Position numbers and translations under genes: made by a program
In this document: positions 21,705-34,600 of the stretch, in pieces
Position numbering within the stretch: the stretch's first letter is position 1
How the letters are laid out: each line of letters begins with the position of its first letter
Notes under the pieces: model-generated
What the model was told of the DNA's origin: nothing
Databases searched by the model: none
Seen by the model: only the letters and a program-made list of their open reading frames with translations
NCBI GenBank assembly: GCA_963971405.1
Contig: OZ020491.1
Location: 15,246,855 to 15,310,854 of the forward strand
Direction of reading: 5' to 3'
Origin: Psococerastis gibbosa
Taxonomy: Eukaryota; Arthropoda; Insecta; Psocodea; Psocidae
Length of the DNA: 64,000 bases

Positions 21705-22635
21705 TACATTGCTAAAATTGTAATAGAATAATAACTTTTTTTGACTTTGTTTTGTTTACATTTGCATGACAGCTAAAAATTCAAAATGGCCGAACCGAGT
21801 GCCGCTTTTCCGCTTTTTCTTATACTTATATTATTTTATAAAAATTTACGGCAAGACTTTATAAAAAGTTAATTAATAAAAATTTTGTAATGGTGTAAAA
21901 CCAATAAGCCAATATTACTGTAAAGTGTTAATTTAATAATTTAACGGTGGATTTTTAATGGTATTTTGTTGGCTATCCATATTGCACTTTCTGCTGTTTG
22001 TTTTTGTTTCTTTGGCAGCTTGGCGTAAATAATATTAATATTATGGCCTCTAATTTTTAGATATTCATTTTTTTTAAAGATTTTAAACTAAGTTACTGTT
22101 ATGTAGTTCTAAAGACAACGTAGCTTAAATTTGGATATTGTGCTTATAGGGACCACTCAGCGTATTGAGGGCGACAGGCTGTTGCCTAAGAGCGGTAAGT
22201 GATTTTTTAAGGAACCCTTTGAACTGCTCTCCCACTACAGACTGCGATTATCAAGCTAATAATGTAAAGTTGTAAATATTGTTCGTTGGTTGGTTGTTTA
22301 AGCAGAGAAGTCCTCGTAGCTGGAATGCTATTGATGCTTCATGCCCTACGGTTTTTATCTGCTTAGCATAGCTTGTATCGGAGACATTGTTCCGCATTTC
22401 TTACTGTTGTTCGCTTATTCAAAAGGGTTTAGACGATTTCTGTTACTATTTCGGGACTGTAATGGATGTATAAGTTAATGACAGTATTTCTGACCCTTCA
22501 ACATTCAATCTATCATCGCTTTTTAAATTTATTGTTCATGTGTTCTATGTTTAAGGCCGTAAGTTTGCATCGTCTATCCCACCGTGGTCGGTCAAAGCCT
22601 CGTAGATTTTGATTGATTTAGTTGGAGTCTAGGCG
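21705..22635. promoter_or_regulatory. Head-to-head promoter region of the XXYLT1-type and NEURL4 genes
   Basis: The two start codons diverge from this 0.93-kb interval, so it should hold the promoters of both. A strong splice donor (GAGCG|GTAAGTG) at about 22195 on the plus strand suggests a non-coding first exon of the NEURL4 gene ending there and joining the exon that starts at about 22633. A short plus-strand frame begins ATGGCCGAACC at 21786 (26 codons, hydrophobic middle); its reality is unknown. No clear TATA box for either gene. Confidence 0.5.
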
Positions 22636-25600
22636 ATGAATGCCTTCCATCCTCGGTGTGGAGATAGCGTTTGTCTTGTGAACAACTACACAACAGCGGT
22701 TCGGACTGTCTGGGAGTTTAATCACGGAATTGTTTTAAGTAATGCACCCCTACCGGACAATACCTTGTTTCAAGTTAGAATAGAAAAAACAGTAAGTTTA
22801 TTGGCATGTTGTAGATTTAGCTTATTAGATTAGTCTTAATTTAGCAAAATGTATATAAACAGATACATTTTGATTCTTCTTGATATGCGAGCAAGTCCAT
22901 TCTTATGTCTTATGTCATTTTATGCTTAGAAAAAAATCACTTAGAAGCTTTCATGTTTAGCTCTTTTAGGGGTATTACACAATTTGCGTCAGGAAACAGG
23001 AAACATCTTAGACTGGCATTGAAGAGAAAACTGGATACCCCTACTCGGGATCCACTATCCGTTTTTTGCACAAATCAAATTTTACAGCAAATATCAGTCA
23101 TCATCATCGGGACATAATCACTTTTTCAAACAAATCAACTGTTACCAGTCGTGACGGTCACGAACTACCTAGGTATATAGGTATATCAATATGTATAAAA
23201 ACACTTTCTTTTTACTTCTACTTCAATGATAACTCTAATTTCGACATTTGAAATAAAAAATGAAAAATCGTTTATTTATATATACAGTATAAGTGTACAA
23301 TTAACAATTAGGTAGTTTTACATTTGTGAAGGGGGGATCACAAAGGAATTATTCCCGTGCTCGGCCCCCTTCAAATCATCGAGTTTTACCTAATAGAAAA
23401 CCTAACCTTTAAAAAAAAGGAAAAGGGAAAAAAAGAAGAAAAAAATAAGAACTGATCAGAATAGCTATAAGGCAATATTAGGAGTATTAAATAATAGTTT
23501 ACCATTCTTTAAAAAATAAAAAGTTATGTATTATTTTGTAATATGCATTCTTCTAATATGTTTGTGTTAGGATTAAGATATGTTTTAATTCGTTTTTTGA
23601 AAATTTTTATAGTACAACCCACAGGGGTAGATTTAATGTTTTCTGGTAGCTTACTAAATAATGAGACAGACAAGTAACTATGGGAGTGTTGAAATAGGGA
23701 CGTACTGTGCTTAGGAATCTGGTAGTTACAGCCGTTGTCAAGTCTAGTGCCACAATTGTGAATAACAAGTTGATCCGGGGGTGCTTTTCTCAGTAGTTTG
23801 TGTTGGTAAAGTAACAGTTGTCGGGCGTAAGTTGTCGTTAATGTTTGTACGTTTCCTATGAAATTTGACTTTTACACCTATAAGTTTTTCCACCCCTGTT
23901 TCCTCATTAATTAGCAACCTTATTTATTTAGCATTAAGTTCCGTAGCTCTAGTTTTAGTTGTTATCCATGTTTCTTTCTATTTAAAATAACCTTTCACGC
24001 CTAAAGTTTACGCTTAGCTTTATCAATCAACTTTAATTTTATAGAGTACGTCATGGTCCGGTTCAATAGAAGTAGGAGTAATTGCTTGCGAAGACCCGGC
24101 TCGTTTGAATTTGCCGGGGACCGCTACAGAATTGACAAGCGGCGCTTGGATTCTCTCTGGGACGACGATCCTATGGGAGGGAAGGGCTGCCGGTGTAGAT
24201 TCCTACGGGCCCGACTTAGACAAGTTGGGGGAGGGAGATACTGTTGGTGTTATGCGCACTGACAAGGTAACATTATAAATGGTTATGGAATGAAATAGAT
24301 ACATGTTAGCAGTTACCAGCTGTATTTTTAAGCTAAATGATTGACTATTCACTCCGGGCAATTAGATACCTCGGGGGATGGTCAATCAAGCAGAAAGAAC
24401 GATATATACATATAGAACGATTGGGAACAAATAACAATAGACCATTCTCAATCGAAGGTCTAACCGCAGATTCCTACACAGAAGTAGTTTCTGCATTTTG
24501 ATGAAGACATTTCAAGATTCTCCAATGCGGCAACGAATTTCCTGATTCACCTCCCACTCACGGTTATACTATAAGGGCACATTAGTGTTATAATAATATT
24601 AATTACTTTATTTTTCCGAACATGTACACATTTTTGCCATAATCAGGGCGTCCCCAAGCCTATTTCTATTTCTAATGGCCCGTCGCGTGGGGAAACACCC
24701 AATGCCCTACTTAAATTACCCTACTTATAAAAATAAAAAATCTGAAAGGCACCCAACCGGTATAGGTAATCGGTTACTTACTAGCAAACGCCCACCCTTA
24801 GCAGGCTAGCCATTTGGTGACACGCTGACCAGTATAAGCAGGATGTTTCCACGAACCCGTTGTCCTCCGTCAGTGGGTCGAGTGTCAGAGCTGGACAGTT
24901 AGGTAGGTGAGGAGCATTTATCCTTGTTTCGTCGCATAGGGGGCACGCTTCTGTTTTGAAGACCTCAATGTGGGGTGGATAGGTGGCGAGGTAGCCGCGA
25001 CTAGTGGTGGTACTGAATGCTGCGACACCTGTCGTCTTGGGATTGGGTTGTTGATCAAGCTGGCCCAGAGGTAATCAAATTTCTGCTGCACTTACTGTTA
25101 CGAAATTTCACTATTTAATACGTTTTGTTTCTTGTTTGAAATATTGCTTCATGCTAATGTGTTTGTTTTAGACCAAAATAAACTAGCAAAAGGAGACAAT
25201 TTAAAATTACTTAATTTCTTTCGGAAAAACTGCTTTTCCAGTGAAATTCGGTAAATGTTGGTTGTTCTTATCAGTTATCAAGCATACGACACCAGGCATG
25301 GTCTGTTTTTAAGATAACAGTACATCGGTGGTATTCCGAACGTGCCTGAAGTGTGGTTTCGCTTTAATTAACAGCGAGTTTTCATTAACTTACAAAACCA
25401 AATGTACTTGTATAGCCCGTTTCCCGTCGCGAGATGGTCTAGTGGTTAGTTTACTAACTCTAATAGGCTGATATCGGCAGAATAGGCTCGATTTCCGCTC
25501 TCGTTCAGTTTTTCTGTTTTCTATTGTTAGGTTAATGTGGATCTTTCATTAACATCTTTATTTTTACAGGGTGAACTAAAAATATTCGTAAACAACATTA

Positions 25601-28600
25601 GCCATGGTGTTGCCATCGACGGTATTCCACCTCAAGTCTACGCCATTGTTAACTTGTATGGAAGATGTACTCAAGTATCTGTAGTTCCTCCTGGCGAGCC
25701 TGATTGTAAGTTTTTTTTTATATTGCATGTATTGGAGTTCTCTGCGTTGCAGAAAACAAAATGGTTGCTGGAGTTATAAGTAGGGCTCTATATTAGACAG
25801 GTATTGTCATCCGCCATTTTGAATCCATTTTTAGTCTGGAGTATAAGCAAAGCATTGGGTGTTTACCTATTTATTTTTAGAAATTTATCGTTGTTTATTT
25901 ATTATTATTTTTAACAAACGTTCTACCAATTAGGGAAATGCTTGCTAAATAAATAAAAAATAATAAACGTGTTTTCGTTCTTTTTAATTTTTTACTTTCT
26001 TACAATACTTACCATATAGGATTCAAAATGGCGAATGACAATACCCACCCGGGTATATAGTGCCTTAGTCATAAGGACATGGAAACTTAAATCCGAAGGT
26101 AGCCGCAATGTTTTTTCCCATTCAAATGCATAGCGCGGATTACTTTGAATTCCAATTTCCATAGCTGTATCAACGACATGGTGGGAACCACCCTAAACCA
26201 GGTATTTCGAATCTCATAGAAGGTCTGACAATAGTTTTTCAAAATTATTATGTTTTGTTTTTGTGTTGATGCCAGCCATTTCCTTCCCGCGTTATTTGTA
26301 CAAGCTCCAATTTCGCAAATAGCCATTGCAGAGCTGTCACAGATATGACTTAAAATAGCAAAAATGCTCCTCTGCATTTTGATAGATGATATGTGTCTCA
26401 CACCAATTGTCCACAGTTTTGGGACATCTGAATGAATGAATAAACGTGTATTAAATATAGAAAAAACAATGTAAACACAATAATTGTGAGGCCACACAAG
26501 AAGACCTATAACTCTGGAACCTGTTGCCAATCATTTTTTGTACAAGTACAAGACATGTAGCGTAGTGGTACGGAGTCAAGACATGTAGCGTAGTGGTACG
26601 GACTCTGACTTTCACCCGAAAGGTTGTTGGTTCGAGTCCCACACCGGCTACATTTTCTGACCATGCTTCGGAGGGCATGTAAAGCAGGCGGTCCCGGGTC
26701 TTCCTAGTTGAGTGTAAGAGAGGGCTTTATAGTTTAATACATTGTAATTTCGGTTAGGGCTTAGGTTGGCTTAGTAAGAGAAACAACAAAAACTCCTTAT
26801 TAATTAATTAATTTATCTATCTAATTTTAGGTAATCGATGTTACAGACGGCCATACATCATATTATATCAAAATAAAGTGGAGCTTTTCTGCTAATTGAT
26901 GTACTATTTTTGACAGCTCTCTATTCCACGAGGTACTTGTTATGTACACTTGTAAGGCTTTTCCCCCTCCGATTATTTCCTAACGGATTTAAATTACCAA
27001 TAATTATTTTGTTTTTGTTTACTCATTGCAGCGGAGACTGAGAGCACCATGGATTTGCTGTCGTCTATGTCGCTAACTATTGGCTCTGCTCCGGATCGTC
27101 TACGCTTTCATTCCAGACATGGCAGTTTGGTCAAGCTCACGTGCTCCTCAAGAACGGCTGAACGTATTCGCCCATTAGATGAATTTAATAACGGTGTTGT
27201 TATGACTCATCGTCCACTAAATAGTGATGAATTATTTGAGGTACATCGAGCCTATAGTTGTAGTGGAGTGAAGGATCAAGTTAGCAGTTGACAGTTTACA
27301 TATTTGTTTACAAGCGTCCGTGCTAATTTTAACTCCCTGTTAATGTTAACACTGGATTTGTTTATCCCTTTGTGTTGGTGCTACGGCTGCTTATGAAAAC
27401 AAAAATCATGCGTAACTTTTCAGCTATGAAACTACTTACTTAATGTGACATGGCCAGCCCTCGACGCTTCTGGTAGCCTCGCTGATTGTACACCTTCCAG
27501 TCGCTCCATCCCTTTACTATTGGCCTGGTGGTGGGCAGGAACTAGGTGTTTCCAAATATTTTTTTTAAAATGCAACTCTTACCGTCTACTCATTAAAATC
27601 TCCGGACGGATTTTCACCATATTGTAAATGTTATTGTTTTATGTGGTGAAACAGACCTGATGAAATTATCCAACTGGGTTCCGGTGAATGATGACATTCC
27701 CGCTCATATACGAAACATTATTGGTATTTTGGCTCGGCTGGGCTTTATTTCTGCCTTTATTTTAGATCCGTATTGATCGCTTGGTCGACAAGTGGTCGGG
27801 CAGTATTGAGGTGGGCGTGACGACGCACAACCCGGCTCAGCTGGAGTTTCCGGCTACCATGACCAACATCCGGTCTGGTACGACCATCATGTCGGGGTGC
27901 GGGATCCTCACCAATGGGAAGGGCACGCGGAGAGAATACGGCGAGTTCAATTTAGATGAACTCAGGGTAAGAAACACTTATCCAAAGTAGTAAGGCTGTG
28001 TTCCTTGAAATACATTAAGCTGTGATTATTTCAATGAACCATGGGCAAAGCAAACTGCTTAGCAATCTAGCATAGCAACCTAGTCCATTGGGCTCCTGAT
28101 AATACCATGCTACAAAACATACACTTCTACACCACCGCCGCCAACCACGCGTATTTCCAAAATATACTAAGAGTGAAGATAAGAAAGTTTGCTGACATCC
28201 ATCACAAAATGAAATAGTGCTATAGCCATATTTATTTTTTGTTTAGCCCTCTCACTTTCCCAGAGCGCAGCAGACTAAGAGAATTAACTGTAGTAGTAAC
28301 TTAACTTAGAAAATATTGTTTTTATATAGACTTTTTTGTTGTATTATATTTTAGGAGGGGGATCGCATTGGTATGCTTCGAAAATCCTCAGGAGAGCTGC
28401 ACTTTTTTATCAATGGGCTTGATCAAGGTGTTGCTGCCGAAAACGTTCCCTCCGGAGTGTGGGGAGTCATCGATCTATACGGTACATTGCGTAGCTTGCC
28501 AATTCAAATAAGCAGACCGATGAGCTCTAAGTTCAGCATAGGATGGAAGTTTTCCTTGTTTTATGACGATTTTCTTGCCATGCTGTTATTGATTGGGGTT

Positions 28601-31600
28601 CTTGATAGAAAGATGGAAAGCATTGGGCTTTTTTTAATACTCAGATCATGTGAAAGAACTTGATTGGCTCTAATACCAATGTTGATTTGCCTTTTCAACT
28701 TTTGATTATGCTTTAATTTGAAAGAATAATTTAATTCGGGGATCATTTGAGAAGCCGGTTAATGTATCTTGTTGCAGGGATGACTGTAAAAGTGACGATA
28801 GTAGACCGCGATGAGCGGGAGGAGCAAAATCTTCGTCTGCGGGACAGTTTTCGGGAAGAAGCTGTTGTCGTCCCACAGAAACCGATCCTTCCTGCTGTCG
28901 ATACAAATCGCCTGACATTCCATCCTACCTGCGGCTCTCATGCTGCTGTCATTAATCATGGCCGAACTGTTCATAGGCCAAAGTAAGATACAGTCCCTAA
29001 TGAAAGGACTCCAACATAGAAGCATGAAATTTCTTTGGCTTGGCTTTTGAGATTCCGTTGTTGTGTTGACTATATAGGCTAAATGCTGTGACCTCTTAAA
29101 TTAAGGCAGGTCCTAGTCCTGTTTCAGGTACCGTGTAGTGACTAACCCATCAACCGCTTGCTTTCAGTGCAATAGATGATTTCAACAACGGAGTCGTGCT
29201 GACATCGAGGCCGTTGAAACCAGATGAAATGTTTGAAGTGCGGCTGGACCGGCTGGTGCGAAAATGGGCAGGCAGTGTCGAGATAGGCGTCACTACCCAC
29301 AGCCCTACCTCCCTGCAATACCCTAGCACCATGACCAACATTAGGTCGGGTACCTGGATGATGACCGGAAATGGCGTCATGCACAACGGATGCACTGTTA
29401 TTGACGAGTATGGCCAGAACCTGGATAAGCTTGGGGTGAGTACTAAAGTCACGTGGTTTGGAATAACGGGTTTCTTTTATGAGTTGTAGTCTGACAAGGC
29501 AATTAAAGAAGACCCGGAAAATCTACCTATCTTGAATTTTCTAGCCTGTTATTACTTTTGGTCTGAATGTCCATAGGTTGGGTTAGTTTAAGTTGACTAG
29601 TAATACTTTCTTTTTATTTATTTTTAGGAAGGAGACCGCGTTGGAGCTAGCTGGAAGTCAGATGGGTCTTTACATTTCTACGTCAACGGAGAAGACCAGG
29701 GGGTGGCTGCTGTGAATTTAACAGGCAACCTTTATGGTGTAGTGGATTTGTACGGTCAAGCTGCCCAGGCCACGCTCGTCTACTCTACTGACTATAGCCC
29801 AGAGTCGGACAATTCATGTCTCTCCAACCTCACATTGTCCAGGTGAATTTTGTTACTGTACTACTCCGCGGACTAAAATAAAGCTGTGCAGAAAACTGGC
29901 AGAGGAACCTCTCTTGAGCACTGCTCCATTGGTATGTTGAGATCAGCAACGTGCCCGAGAGCCGAGTTTTTTCCTTACCGATGAAGGTGGAAATTAGTTT
30001 TAAATCGAGTCTCGAATCTCAATCTTCCGTTTCATATCCTAGTGCTCTACTAATTACTGGACTAGGTTAGTATAATTTATTATGGAAAACATTTAACCCC
30101 AAAGCTTTTCGACTCAATGGTTTGAAAATACATTATGCCATAATTATGTTATTGTTAATGTTCTAGATTTATGACTTTTTTTTCTGTTAAATTATACAAT
30201 ACAAGTACAAGAAAGTATAAAGTAAAATCGTCAAAATATCGTCAAAATCAGGGAGTTCTGTCATTGTCATTGTGCTAGTGCCTCAGTGACAGTGTGGAAA
30301 ACTTTCTGTAAGAGATGGTTTCCAAGCAATTTAGTGAAGTTAGAAGCATTTCTCGCCGCTCTCAGTTCAATCGGGAGTTTTCTAAGGTAGGCGAAACCTT
30401 GTAGTATAGGATCCAGTCGCTCACACTTGGCTGTGCGTGGCGGTTATTTTTTTTAAATTCATAAAATTCCTGGCTCTTCTTAATTTTGACTATTATTTTG
30501 TCGGATGTTTAATAGAAGCATGTAAATTATTCAATAATACTACTGAAAAATTGGTTGTGTTTTTTGTTTGTTGGCAATTTAGACCATCTCCTTGAAAATA
30601 TCAATCTGGAGGAGAATGGAAGTTGTGTTATGATGTTTTGGGATAGGGAAAGCGAGGCATGAAGCTGTTGGTTGGACTTACCCCTCAGTAATTATTAATA
30701 ATAATGCTGTCCTCCATCCGCTGATTGCTTTCTATTATACTTCCCATTGATTTGAATAGGGAACATAAGAAAAATCATTCACGCGACCTTTTTGCTTTGC
30801 AGTGAGTTGAGGTTTTATCATATTCATGGAAGAAACGCTCGTGTATCGAACAACGGGCTGACTGCCTCCCGACCCCGCACTCTTGGAGAGTTCAACCACG
30901 CAATTGTTATGACCAATCGGCCTCTCAGGTGCGCTGAAATGCTTCAGGTGCAGATTGATACATTGGTCGACCGTTGGAGTGGCAGTATTGAAGCAGGTAA
31001 TCAGGCCTTTACATTTTCTTCTGTAATTGCCAAAATTACCGGCTGTAATTCGGGGGGTCGATTCCCAATTATAGCGGCCATAATTGGTAGGCTTGGCTAA
31101 GAGCATTCTTTCCCCCCATCAATAGTTTTTGAAAATGCAACAACCTTAGATGATAATATACACCCAAATGATTGCTTAATAGGGTAAAAGTCTAGTTTAG
31201 TTACCCCGCTGTATCAGAAGTCGAATGAAAATGCTTTTAATATGGAAGGAAAACATCCCATTTGCCAGGGAATTCATATTTTAAGCAAAGGTTGTCTTAT
31301 TTACATGCCTCTGACAATGTTCCTTCCATAAAAATTTTTATGAGCAATTTGTACCTGCCCATGCATAAATTCTACTAAATTCGGCTATAACTCAAAAACT
31401 ATACTTTTCCGACTTTTAATTCTTTCGGGAATGGGTTTCTTTAAAGCTAAATCAACGATATAGAACCAAATTTTGTGATTTTATGAGGGGTAGCTAAACT
31501 GAACCTTCATCCTTAATAGTCCAATAACAGCTATTAATTTTAAAGTCTACTAAGGCGCCCATTCCACCGACCGGCTAGGGCTATTTACAAAAACGGTGAC

Positions 31601-34600
31601 GTGGTAGCAGACATTCAAGACTTAGGTCTCATTGCAGAATGCAAATGACATTGACGGAAATTAGAATTTTTCTTTTTATAGAAATCTATTAAAATGTTTG
31701 TACTTAACATATCCCATGACGCCATTTTTTAATTTTAGTTTGTTTGTTTGTGATTTTACTGTATGATCATTGATCAATTTTAACTATGGCATAGAGGAAA
31801 ATAAACATTTCCGTCAATTCTGCAATGCGAGGCCGGTGGAAACCCCGCCTAAGTCTTGAATGTCTGCTACCACGTCACTGTTTTTGTAAATAGCCCTTGC
31901 CGGTCGGTGGAATGGGCGCCTTAGCGTGTCCACATCGCGCTAATTTGTTATCTTGTAGTCCAATAGGATGCGGCCTGGACGGCTTTGACGTTGGCTTCAA
32001 ATAGGTGTGCATATACTGTAGTAGTCGTCTTGGGGCATACTGACATATGCCCCGCATCTCATACAGTGCCGCAGGTACACAAATCCTGTCCCTTCGGCAG
32101 GAAGCCCCATATAACTGCCGTTCTTTTACAAAAAGGGGCGGCAGTCTACTTCAAACTAATGCGGCAATCTTCATTATAATTCAAATGATCAATTGCCATT
32201 TTATCGTAAAATGAATGCAATAAAATCAAAAGTGATACGATATGCCTCTCTCCATAAGTTGGGTGCTATTTTGGGGAATCAGATGAGGGCATTTTGCCTA
32301 ATTGCTTTTTTTATATTTCTATATTGCTCTATTGCTCTAAGCCCAAGAAATTATTTTATATTTGTTCTAGGGGTGACGACAATGAGACCAGAAGAGGTGG
32401 AATTCCCAAGTACAATGACAGATATGGTCAACACGTGGATGCTGAGCGGGTCCAACGTTATGAAAGATGGGTTCACTCTACATAGTGGTTATCAGTGTGA
32501 TCTGGATTCCCTATCTGTTGGAATTAAGTTAGGTAAGCTTGAACAATTAAACAGGCATGCCATTGCTTTATGCCAGGAGGTGTAGATTAGTGATAAGGGC
32601 TCTGACTTTCACCCGCAAGGTTGTTGGTTCGAGTCCCACACATGCTACATTTTCTGGTCATGCTTCGGAGGGCATGTAAAGCAGGCGGTCGCGGGCCTTC
32701 CTAGTTGAGTGTAAGAGAGGGATTTATAGCCCTAACTCCGCTGGCTTGGCTTAGTAATAAAACAAAAAGTCCTTATTTGTATATTTATTTATGCCAGCTA
32801 TTGCTTTAATAATTGTTGGATATAAATTTGGCTTTTGGGAGACGTATGGGAAGTAAATCCCTTCTTCATTTTAAAGCTCTATTCAGTTTTAATTACCTTA
32901 CCATTTGAGAAAATCAATAAAAGTAGTTTTGCACATTATTAATATATAGACTCCAGCATAGTCCAGTTGATAGAACCGGACTATGAATCGGAAGGTCGAG
33001 GTTCGACACTCGGCATAAAAGGAAGTATTTTTCGCATGGCCGAACCCAAATTGGGAACCGAGCATGTTGCTGCTGACCACTATATCTCACATAGGCAGTG
33101 GGGAACAGAGAGGATCCTCTACCAGTCCTCAGAGCTAGACCCTCAATGGGTTATAGTGCCACTTTCATTTTATTATTATTTCATGATATCTTAGTAATAA
33201 CAAACTTGACCAGAAGTAGTTTTGACCCTTATTTCAGTAGCTCGACATAATAAATAAATAATATCTCTATTTTCCAGCGTATATAGCGAACAGTCAATAT
33301 ACACAAAAGTAGCATTTAAAAGATTCGTTTCCTAAAGCTAGATACCTATGCCTAACACGATCTAAACTATTATTATTATAAATTAAATTAAGTCACATAT
33401 TAAACGTTTTAGGCCATCTAGTGCTTCGTCAACTGTATAGAAAACCTTTTCCTTTAGAAAGTTGAGTATGCTGAGAAGAGAAGAGTGGGACTGTTGAGCA
33501 ATTAGATGTGGAAAGACAAGAATGAGTGGAGGAGGCTGATGTTGATGATGATCATGGTGATGACTAGTTAACCAATGGTATGGTTTATTCTAGGCATAAT
33601 GCGCCATTTGGATGGGTCTCTGCACTTCTATATAAATGGGGTGGATCAGGGCGTAGCGTGTGACAATGTTCCAGTAAATATTTATGGCGTAATTGATTTG
33701 TACGGACAGTGCGCTCAAGTTTCCATTGTTCCGCCAAATACGCTGCCCACCCCAGTGCTTGTCAGCGAGCCTGTTCCTGCCCCCTATCTACATGTGTCTC
33801 ACAGGTATGAACCGCGGCAAAATAGAGAATTTCGTCATTAGCTGGTACGGACTCCGACTTTCACTCAGGATATGTAGAGTAGTGGTACGGACTCTGACTT
33901 TCACCCAATAGGTTATTGGTGCAAATCCCGCACTTGCTGCATTTTCTGGCCATGCTTCGGAGGGCATGTAAAGCAGGCGGTCCCGGGCCGGGGTTGAGTG
34001 TAAGTGAGGCCTTTAGATCCCTAATTCCGCTGGGTTGCGTTTAGTAATAGAAAAAAAACGTCATTATTTTAACAAACATTCCAAGCCGCAATTGGAGGAT
34101 ATAAAAAAACTGGACTTGACGAGATTCGAACCCACGATCTACGCATAGCCAGGGCGTCGTCTTAACCGCTGAACCACAAACCCAGACAAGAACAGTTGAT
34201 CTATATCCTCGACTTATAGCCTATGCTCTTATTGACATAATTCGTATTGTTAGACAGGTTAGCACAGCTATAAAACTTTTAACCGATGTGCTTTATTCAC
34301 TATTGCAGTATTATATGGTATATTAGTATTATATAGTATAACACTGACATTAAATTAACTTTTGTTGAAGGGGTAACTTCCCCGTTATAACCGAAATTAG
34401 AGGGTAGCTTAGCTTTAAAACTACTAGAAATTCTAATAATTGCCACCCGGCAGTTCCCTGGAATAGCGACTAAGAGAAGACATCACAAGCAATATAATAT
34501 TGCATTATAGCCTACCATAAAGTTTCCCATACTGTGTGTGTTAGGTTTTCCGAGTTTTACTATGCTGTGTTATTAATACAACTTTTTATTTTAGGTTTAG

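Larger units (their letters stand above)
22636..25705 (+). other. NEURL4 NHR1 (exons 1-3)
   Basis: Exon 1 opens with FHPRCG and EFNHGIVL, exon 2 supplies WSGSIEVGV and the SGAWILSG and [12 protein letters not shown] blocks, exon 3 GELKIFVNN and [12 protein letters not shown]. This is the standard NHR order. Exon 2 is read in a different frame from the longest open frame at this place, which is a shadow. Exon 3 ends one base into a codon completed by exon 4. Confidence 0.9.
30803..33804 (+). other. NEURL4 NHR4 (exons 10-12)
   Basis: Exon 10: [39 protein letters not shown]. Exon 11: [38 protein letters not shown]. Exon 12: [37 protein letters not shown] and a Pro/Val-rich linker. Intron 10 (1.37 kb) carries a nested MITE; intron 11 carries two SINEs. 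Confidence 0.9.

Noticed and set aside
24053-24262. 69-residue open frame rich in Arg and Gly
   Set aside because: It is a shadow frame of NEURL4 exon 2; the NHR sequence (GSIEVGV...) is read in another frame of the same bases.
25432-25508. Functional tRNA gene
   Set aside because: A and B boxes are present but B is degenerate and the anticodon arm does not fold well; kept only as a tRNA-like sequence.
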